Of a stretch of 22,295 nt of DNA, positions 7,322 through 14,334 are shown piece by piece; position 1 is the stretch's first letter; every line of letters starts with the position of its first letter. The notes beneath the pieces are model-generated. The model did no database searches and was not told the origin of the DNA. It saw only the letters and a list, made by a program, of their open reading frames with translations. This stretch comes from Reclinomonas americana ATCC 50394 (taxonomy: Eukaryota > Jakobida > Jakobea > Jakobida). The stretch spans positions 54,957 to 77,251 of the forward strand of contig PS015408.1 of the NCBI GenBank assembly GCA_048213135.1. The letters run 5' to 3'. Made by a program: the position numbers and the translations under genes.

Positions 7322-10300
7322 ATGTCGGTGCGTGCTTGTTTGTTCTCTCTTCCCTCCTCCTCTTCTGTGTGCTCACTCTCCTCCCACAGTTCTCTGTAAA
7401 TGTGAGTGCGGCGCATGATTCGTCGCTGTCGGTGGTGGTGGAGGGCATGTCGGCCATGTCCACTCTCGCGGACTTGCTGCACGAGGCCACACGCTTGCTG
7501 CGCGAGAAGAGTGGAGATGGGGAGATGGAGATTGTGGGAGTGGAGAAGCCGATGGCATTCGACTTGGAGCTCGTCGGTGTGACACCGCTCCGTGGACTCG
7601 GCATCAACTCATCTACTCATCTCGTCGTCCGTGTGACACTGGGCGTGGTGCTGCAGTCGAGTGGAGAAAGCGGGAGTGGGAGTGGAAGGCATGTGTCAGT
7701 GATTCATCCTCTGTGCACATCATGCATCTCACTCTCATGTCATCGCACAGCAACTCGGAGCGAGTGACTCGGTATGTTTTGCTTGTTTTCTTTCTCTCTC
7801 CTCCTTGGTCTTCTCTCGACGTGAGCGTGAGCACTGACTGTGTTTGTGTTGCGCACGCAGCATAATCAACTTTAATCGCATCAACATGGCCTTTGAGGTG
7901 GTGGAGGAGGCTGTGCGTCTCCGCTGTCAACGCGCACTGGCGCAGTTCAGTCGCGATCATCCCGACTTTGATGTGCGGGCGTGGACTCCGAGTTTCACGC
8001 CTGCTGGCTTGGATGCGATGGCCGTGAAGCGATGGCGTGAGCGACATGCTCCTCGCCACCCCTCTCGTGTTAAGCTGTTTGAGGAGAAGCAGCCGGTGGC
8101 GTTGCTCTGGCGTGCTGCATTTGACGCCGATCCCTTGTCCAAACCTCCGTGTGACGGCTTCGGCACGACAGAACTCTCGACAATCATGCTGTATGGTGGC
8201 CCCGTTCAGGATGACGGATTGCCAGCGTGTGATCGGAGTGCAGCTGTGGCCGAGCAACTGGATCTGCCGTCTGCAAACACTTACAGGTACCCGCGGCTTG
8301 TCTTTTTTTGTCCCATTCTTGCTTGCCTGCTTATTTTGCGCTGCTGCAGGCCTGTCGTGCCGAGTCCATCATGTTTGCCTCGACGGCCGATGTTGCTTCG
8401 CTCATCGAAGCTTTCTCTCCGCGGCGGCGGTGTCTGTGTTTCCCGCAATTCAAAGCGGGAGGCGCATACTATGTTCTCCGTCGACCAGTCTGACAGAGAT
8501 GACTCGCCACCTTCACCACTGCTGTCATGGTCGTCTAGTTGCGAGTCTCTCACGCTGCCAGCATCAGCAGATCCACCACAACCATTGTTTCCTCCGATAT
8601 CCCCTCGGTCACCGTCGCCGCCTCCAGCGCTGTTGCAATTGCCTTCTCCACTGCCAGTATCGGCAGCCAAAGACGCTTTCTCTGTGGTCGTTTACACGGT
8701 GCATGATTCGTCGTTTTCTGTGACGGTGGAGGGCATGTCGGCCATGTCCACTCTCGCTGACTTGCTGCGTGAGGCCACTCGGTTGATGCGTGTGAAGAGT
8801 GGAGATGGGGAGATGGAGATTGTGGGAGTGGAGAAGCCAGCGCCGTATGACTTGGAGGATGCGAGTATGTTGAAATTGAAGTCCCTCGGCATCAACTCAT
8901 CCTTTCATCTCGTAGTCCGTCTGACACTTGGCGTGGCGCTGCAGTCGACATCGAGTGTAGGGAGTGAGGGTGGAAGGTGTGTGTGTTTGATTCATCTCTC
9001 TGTGCACAACATGTATTTCACTCCCTTGTTTTCGCGCAGCAACTCAGAGCGAGTGACTCGGTTTGTTTGCTTGCTGCTCGCACCTTCCTCTCTCCCTTCG
9101 TGTTCTTCCACTCGGTATGAGTCAGGTGCTGATTGTGTTTGTGTGCACGCGCAGCATGATCAACTCGCAGCGCATCAACATGGCATTTGATATTGTGGAA
9201 GAGGCTGTTCGTCTGCGCTGTCAACGCGCACTGGCGCAGTTCAGTCGCGACCACCCCGACTTTGATGTGCGAGCATGGGTGCCGGGTTACACGCCTGCCG
9301 ACATGGATGCGGTAGCGGTGAAGACATGGCGCGAGCGACATGTTCCACTCCACCCGTCTCGAGTCAAGTTGTTTGCGGAGAAGCAGCCAGTGGTGTTGGC
9401 CTGGCGTGCTGAATTGGACGCGGACCCCTCATCCGACCCGTCGTGTTCCGGACTCGACACGACGGCGCTCACCTCTATCATGATGAATGGTGGCTTTGTT
9501 GAGGATGACGGTCGCAAGCTGCTGCTGATTGGCAATGCCGATGAACGGAAGGCAGTCGATGAGCTGCACAGTGTCAGGAACAAGCTGAGACACGATGAGT
9601 TGCCGTTGACGGATGTCAGTGTGCAGCAGTACCTTGGTGACGTTGGTGTCTTCCTTTCTATCCTCTCTCGACTGCAGGTGACGGCCGATGAGCGTGATCG
9701 ATTCTCTGCTCGCATTTGTGAGGCACGTCACGCTCGACACATTGTGGACACGTTCGATGAGCGACTGCATCGACTGGCTGTGCGTGAGCTCTCCTTCTAC
9801 CGGCACGACGAGAGTGTGCGCAAGGACATGCAGATGTATGTGCCACTGCTGTGCTCACGCGATCGTGACGTCTCGTCGAGTGACAAGATGACGGATCTGT
9901 TGACGGAGGTGGATGCTTTCCTCTCCGACACCAACACCACTCAGCGCGTGTTGGTTCTCTTCGGCAACAGCGGGGCCGGCAAGACCACCACTATGTCCGT
10001 GCTGGCCGAGCGAGCATGGCGACAGTGGCAGACGAGAGAGAGTCGACGAGTACCTGTGCGTGTGCCTCTTGGTGCTCTGCGCAATGCCGATGAGCGATTG
10101 CTGGAAGAGGCACTGGAGCGACTGTCACCTGAGTTGGGACTGGAGTCGGATGTGCGACGGTTGAAGGAGGAACCACTGCTGTTGTTGCTTGACGGGTACG
10201 ATGAGCTGTATCGTGGTGTGAATCTGTTTGTCAAGAACCAGCTGGATGTGTGTCGCGATGTCAAGGTGATTATCACCTGTCGAGGCGACTATGCTTTGAC

Positions 10301-13300
10301 GGCACTGGGTGGCATGACACAGTATCGACGGTACTTTGCACCGGTGGATGCACGAGGACAGTTGTGCATGCAGCAGTTGATGGAGCGACACCTTGCGCCG
10401 TTTAACAAGGAGCAGATTGAGGAGTACTTTGAGCGACTGGTGCAAGTGGGTGGTGATGATGATGAAGACGGAGAAATGCATTGGTCGACTGCCGAGGAGT
10501 ACATTCGTGCGCTGCAGAGTGTGCATGGACTGGATGCGTTGGTGTCCAATCCATTCCTGTTGGCAGTGGTGGCTCGTGTGTTGCCGCAGTTGGTGGCAAG
10601 TGGCGTGCAGCGACCGACTCGGTGTGATGTGTTTGACCGATTCATTCGACAGTGGATTGTGAGGGAGCAAGAGAGGCAGACACGTCTCGGTGCGGAGCGT
10701 GTGCCCAGTGAAGAGACGTGTATCTCATTCTGTGAGGGACTGGCACGGTTGATGCATGAGAAGAATGTGGTGCGTGTGTCTGTGATGGAGAGTCGGTCAG
10801 GTGACGGTGGAGAGGAGGGCGATGACTTTGGCGGTGCGCCACTCGGTCGTCGGAAACGAGTGGAAGAGGGACCGTTTGACAAGTTCCTCGGTCACAAGAA
10901 CCAGCATGTGAGAGTGTGCTGTCCGATCGTGCGACGGTATGGGACGACGCAGTGGGGATTTGTGCATCTGTCGTTACTGGAGCATTGTGTGGCACGGCAT
11001 GTGTTTGCATGGGAAACATGGGATGAAGAGAGGAGATTGAAGATGCAAGATGTGCAGCAACATGTGCTGGGAGTGCGGCTGCTGAATGATCGACCATCGT
11101 TGGTGGAGCAGATGGCCGAGGTGGTGCGACGGTCTCCTGTGTTGCAAGCGAGACTGTGGGAGGTGATTGAGATGTCACGGGAGGTGGATGAGGAGCGATT
11201 GGTTACTGCAGCCGCGAATGCAGCAACGGTGTTGTGTGTGGCGCAAGTGTCGTTCAGTGGGCGAGATCTGTCGGGTGCGCGAGTGAGGGATGCGGATTTG
11301 AGGGATGCGGTGATGCACAGGACGGTGTGGAGGGGAGCGGATATGCGAAGTGTGAATGTGTGCATGGCGTATGCGAGGGAGGCGGATTTCAGGGGGGCGG
11401 ATGTGGAGGATGTGAAGTGGCCGAGGAAGCCGATGGTGGGTCACACTGGTGTTGTGCAGGCTGTCGCAGTGACACCCGATGGCCAGCACATTGTGAGTGG
11501 CAGTTCGGACAAGACTGTACGGGTGTGGTCGGTGGCAAGTGGCGAGGAGGTGCGCCGATTGAAAGGCCACACGAGTGAGGTGCGTGCAGTGGCAGTGACA
11601 CCCGATGGCCAGCATATTGTGAGTGGCAGTGATGACGAGACTGTGCGGGTGTGGTCGGTGGCAAGTGGCGAGGAGGTGCGCCGAATGGAAGGCCACACGG
11701 ATAGGGTGAATGCAGTGGTAGTGACACCCGATGGTCAGCACATTGTGAGTGGCAGTTTGGACGAGAATGTACGAGTGTGGTCGGTGGCAAGTGGCGAGGA
11801 GGTGCGCCGACTGGAAGGTGACACAGATCGGGTGTATGCAGTGGCGGTGACACCCGATAGTCAGCACATTGTGAGTGGCAGTTTGGAAGAGACTGTACGT
11901 GTGTGGTCGGTGGCAAGTGGCGAGGAAGTGCGCCGACTGGAAGGCCACACAGATGCGGTGAATTCTGTCGCCGTCACTCCAGATGGCCAGCTTGTTGTGA
12001 GTGGCAGTGTGGACAAGACTGTGCGGGTGTGGTCATTGGCGAATGGAGATGAAGTGCGACGGTTTGAGGGACACACTGGTGCAGTATACACTGTCGCCGT
12101 CACTCCTGATGGGCAGCACGTCGTCAGCGGGAGTGCAGACTCGACTGCGCGAGTTTGGTCACTGGCGAGTGGCGGAGAGATGCGGCGGTTCGAGGGACAC
12201 ACCGGTCGATTGTGTTCGATTACAATTACTCCTGATGGTCGGTATATCGTGAGTGGGAGTTCAGATATGACGGTACGTATGTGGCCTGTGATTGGTGATG
12301 AAGGTGTACGACGGTTGGGAGGACACTCTGGAGCTGTACATTCAGTTGTGCTCACCCACGACTGTCAACGCGCTGTGAGTGCCGGTGGTGACGGCACGGT
12401 GAAGATGTGGTCTGTGTCAACAGGCGAGGAACTGTGGAAAGTAGAAGGACAGTCCTCCGCATTTACTGTTTCTCCAGATGGTCAACTCGCTGTGAGTGTG
12501 AGTCGGAACGGGTCTATTCTGGTGTGGTCTTTGGTGCGAGGAGAAGAAGTGCGTCGATTTGAGGGGCACAATGATCGTGTAACGTGTGTTGCCGTCACTC
12601 CCAATGGTCAGAACATTGTCAGCGGAGGCGATGACAAGACAATGCGCGTGTGGTCATTGGCGAGTGAAGAGGAGTTGCGGCATTTGCAAGGACACACGGG
12701 TGTGGTGACATGTGTCGTCGTCTCTCCTGATGGTCAGCACGTTGTGAGCGGAGGTGGGGACAAGACAGTGCGCGTGTGGTCATTGGTGAGTGGAGAAGAA
12801 GTGCGACGGCTGTGGGGACACACTGAGTGGGTGACCTCTGTCGTCGTTACTCCTGATGGTCAGCACATCGTTAGTGGGAGTTATGACAAGACAGTGCGAG
12901 TGTGGTCACTGGCTGGCAGCGAGGAGGTGCGCCGACTGGAGGGACACACTGGATTTGTGCATTCTGTTGCCGTCACTCCCAATGGTCAGCACGTCGTGAG
13001 TGGAAGTTGGGACAATACTGTACGAGTGTGGTCACTGACGAGTGGAGAGGAACTGCTTCGACTGAAGGGACTCACCGGTGGGGTGCGGTACGTTGCCTTC
13101 TCTCCAGATGGTCAGTACATCCTGAGCGACAGTCTTCACGGAGAGGTACGGGTGTGGTCTCTGTCGACAGGAGAGAAAGTGCCAGTTGATGACCAGGCAG
13201 ACCTGGTGACTCCAGCGGCGGAACGTGTGACTTATCTTCGCTGCACAGCGTTCGGTTCTGCGTACACTGCCCGTGTGTCCGGCAGAACGATCCAACTGAT

Positions 13301-13460
13301 GCGTCGAAACACTCACGGGCTTGTGGAACGTATTCTCGGCACCGTCTTGCCCGATTTCACCAACGCGCTTGGTGTTGCGGATGGCGTCGGCCGTGAGGAA
13401 GTGACCGACGAGGGGGACGGGGGCGACGAAGAGGAGGAAGAAAGAGTCTCAGTTCGATGA
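7322..13460 (+). CDS. NLR-like protein: tandem UBL-HEPN-like modules, NACHT, pentapeptide repeats, 14 WD40
   Basis: Model of seven exons: 7322-7327, 7390-7688, 7751-7771, 7861-8286, 8350-8976, 9040-9060 and 9155-13460, totalling 5706 nt (1901 residues plus stop TGA), all in phase. Start ATG 7322 has A at -3. Order by residue: UBL 1 (about 3-101), HEPN-like 1 (109-250), Pro/Ser linker (251-358), UBL 2 (about 359-460), HEPN-like 2 with RNKLRH (608-613), NACHT with Walker A GNSGAGKT (737-744) and Walker B LLLLLDGYDEL (D813), pentapeptide repeats (1165-1222), WD40 (1229-1813), acidic C-terminus. NACHT-WD40 proteins are STAND NTPases that oligomerise on ligand binding; an immune or cell-death role is inference. 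All introns are 62-94 nt, unlike the long introns of the neighbours. Alternative: two genes, the second starting near ATG 8471. The open frame from 7862 through 8976, even across the 63-nt intron, favours one gene. Confidence 0.82.
7390..7688 (+). other. Ubiquitin-like (beta-grasp) domain, copy 1
   Basis: Encodes FSVNVSAAHDSSLSVVVEGM, a helix STLADLLHEATRLLR, then MEIVGVEK and finally LRGLGINSSTHLVVRV. The last block follows the ubiquitin C-terminal pattern (TLSDYNIQKESTLHLVLRL), with I-x-x-x-STHLVVR matching the final beta strand. No Gly-Gly processing site follows, so it would be a fixed fold rather than a conjugated tag. The assignment rests on pattern by eye. The exon ends at 7688 before a GC donor (AAG|GCATGT). 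Confidence 0.5.
7861..8286 (+). other. HEPN-like helical module, copy 1 (degenerate)
   Basis: Near-duplicate of 9155 onward: INMAFEVVEEAVRLRCQRAL and RAWTPSFTP match the second copy closely. After the DDG motif (PVQDDG) it loses a few codons relative to copy 2 and diverges (LPACDRSAAVAEQLDLPSA). It has no equivalent of the RNKLRH motif, so any RNase activity should be absent from this copy. Ends at CAG|GTACCC. Confidence 0.6.
8350..8677 (+). other. Pro/Ser-rich linker between the two modules
   Basis: About 108 residues low in hydrophobic pattern and rich in Pro, Ser and Arg (SPRSPSPPPALLQLPSPLP), predicted disordered. It joins in frame (AG|G, Arg) to the preceding exon after a 63-nt intron with a strong polypyrimidine tract. 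It has no counterpart before UBL copy 1, so it may be relic 5' sequence of an ancestral gene captured when the module duplicated. ATG 8471 inside it is the alternative start if there are two genes. Confidence 0.55.
8678..8976 (+). other. Ubiquitin-like (beta-grasp) domain, copy 2
   Basis: Encodes FSVVVYTVHDSSFSVTVEGM, helix STLADLLREATRLMR, MEIVGVEK, and LKSLGINSSFHLVVRLTLGV. It matches copy 1 at about nine residues in ten over the central part and is similarly close at DNA level. Unlike copy 1 it ends at a normal GT donor (AAG|GTGTGT at 8977). Confidence 0.5.
9155..9680 (+). other. HEPN-like domain, copy 2, with RX4H motif
   Basis: After the shared helical segment (INMAFDIVEEAVRLRCQRAL) comes LTSIMMNGGFVEDDG, then VRNKLRHDELPLTDVSV (RNKLRH at 9576-9593), then QQYLGDVGVFLSILSRL. 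The R-N-x3-H signature followed by an Asp-containing helix is the pattern of Swt1-type and DZIP3-type HEPN domains. In active members the Arg/His pair forms the metal-independent RNase site. Family assignment is by motif only. Confidence 0.55.
9870..11170 (+). other. NACHT NTPase domain and its helical extension
   Basis: YVPLLCSRDRD and a helical lead-in (LLTEVDAFL) precede Walker A GNSGAGKTT (9963-9989). The Walker B strand LLLLLDGYDEL has its D at 10191; the D-G-x-D-E form is typical of NACHT rather than NB-ARC. VKVIITCRGDY (from about 10261) is the expected sensor 1 strand ending in Arg. NPFLLAVVARVLP and GFVHLSLLEHCVARHVF fit the winged-helix and helical region of STAND NTPases. An acidic loop (GGDDDEDGE) interrupts the helical part near 10450. 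Confidence 0.85.
11247..11420 (+). other. Pentapeptide repeats
   Basis: About eleven five-residue steps in a row: VSFSG RDLSG ARVRD ADLRD, then AVMHR, TVWRG, ADMRS, VNVCM, AYARE, ADFRG, ADVED. They show the A(D/N)(L/F/M)xx pattern of a right-handed quadrilateral beta-helix. The block joins the NACHT helical region to the first WD40 blade, an arrangement also known in bacterial NACHT/STAND proteins. Confidence 0.7.
11439..13193 (+). repeat. Fourteen tandem WD40 repeats (126-bp units)
   Basis: Blades of 42 residues each with GH at the start, VAVTPDGQHIVSGS in the middle and TVRVWS near the end. Thirteen are exactly 126 bp; the ninth (starting near 12447) lacks three residues. Two seven-bladed propellers would result. 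Blades 1-4 (11439-11942) are very alike at DNA level; blades 3 and 4 differ at about 12 of 126 positions by my count. That points to recent amplification or gene conversion. Blades 7-9 and 14 are the most diverged. WD40 arrays of this type usually bind protein ligands. Confidence 0.93.
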
Positions 13461-13947
13461 CGAAGATGTGAGATCGGCTGGCGATGAAGACGACGACGCG
13501 AGCTTAGATGGAGATCATCGTTCAGCTGTTCGCAGTTTGGAGTGAACCTCTCAGTACTTGCGAGTTGGGCATCAACAATCCCCAGATGCTCTGCGTTTGC
13601 CTTGCCTTGATGCACAAAGTGGGCGAGGAGGGAAGGGAGAGGAATGAGAGAGAGAGAGAGGGAGAGAGAATACCTTGCTGCCTGCTTTGGATGAGCTTGA
13701 CGGTTTGCTGCGGTTGTCACTGGCTTTGCATGCAATGTGTTGCAAGTGCGACGGCATCGACCGAGACTGTCTTTTCGAGAGAACCCTCAGCAGCCAGCAC
13801 AGTAACATCTACAATACCGCTTCAAAGACAGACAAATCATAACCCACAATGAGATCGTTAGTGACCAGACCGACGCCGGCTTTCGGCCGTCCTTGTCCGT
13901 CGTCACATAAAAATGTCCCCGTGTCCTGCACCCGATTTCCAGAACAA
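13461..13947. other. Intergenic stretch between the NLR-like gene and TMEM67
   Basis: 487 nt. Just after the NLR stop the sequence stays purine-rich (GACGAAGATG, GATGAAGACGACGACG). A short GA run lies at 13644-13668. No ORF with conserved content is seen. An in-frame ATG at 13849 with A at -3 could extend meckelin by 33 residues. Confidence 0.6.
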
Positions 13948-14049
13948 ATGCTGCCGAGAAGAGCGCAGCGCGCCTTCCTCCTCTACGCGCTCGCATTATC
14001 ACTCTCATTAACACTGCTCCTATCATGCAACAACGCAAGCGCATTAACG
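13948..14049 (+). other. TMEM67: Meckelin exon 1: signal peptide
   Basis: MLPRRAQRAF, then a Leu/Ser/Ala hydrophobic core (LLYALALSLSLTLLLS) and CNNASAL, a classic N-region, core and small-residue cleavage pattern. Meckelin has such a signal peptide. The donor ACG|GTTCGT leaves phase 0, matching acceptor 14897 before GAISSSGLSAC. ATG 13849 is in frame with a better Kozak context but would place 33 non-hydrophobic residues ahead of the core, so I prefer 13948. Confidence 0.65.
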
Positions 14050-14259
14050 GTTCGTCAGTCGACGTTTAGTGGCTGTTTTTTCGCGCCTTGTTCGATAAAC
14101 TGCCTCCTCATGACATCGTGATCGATTCGATGTGATTGAGAGAGACTCACAAAGAGAGAGAGAGAGAGAGACGAGAGAGAGGAGGAGAGAGGAAGGGAGA
14201 GTGAGGAGAGAGAGGAAAGAGCGAAGGCGATTGATCGTCGCCGATCAACAGTGACTGAG

Positions 14260-14334
<75 letters not shown>

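Noticed and set aside
7336-7389. Signal-peptide-like MFVLSSLLLFCVLTLLP ahead of the first ubiquitin-like domain
   Set aside because: It would need a TTG start and is the polypyrimidine tract of a 62-nt intron. ATG 7322 spliced from 7327 to 7390 is preferred.
9063-9154. Start of the NACHT-WD40 protein at 9063
   Set aside because: The frame begins with TTG inside an intron (GTTTGT donor at 9061, CGCAG acceptor at 9154). Real coding enters through exon 9155.
13904-13915. CACATAAAAATG as a TATA-like element upstream of meckelin
   Set aside because: It is only about 35 nt from the chosen ATG and matches weakly; nothing supports promoter use of TATA in this organism.
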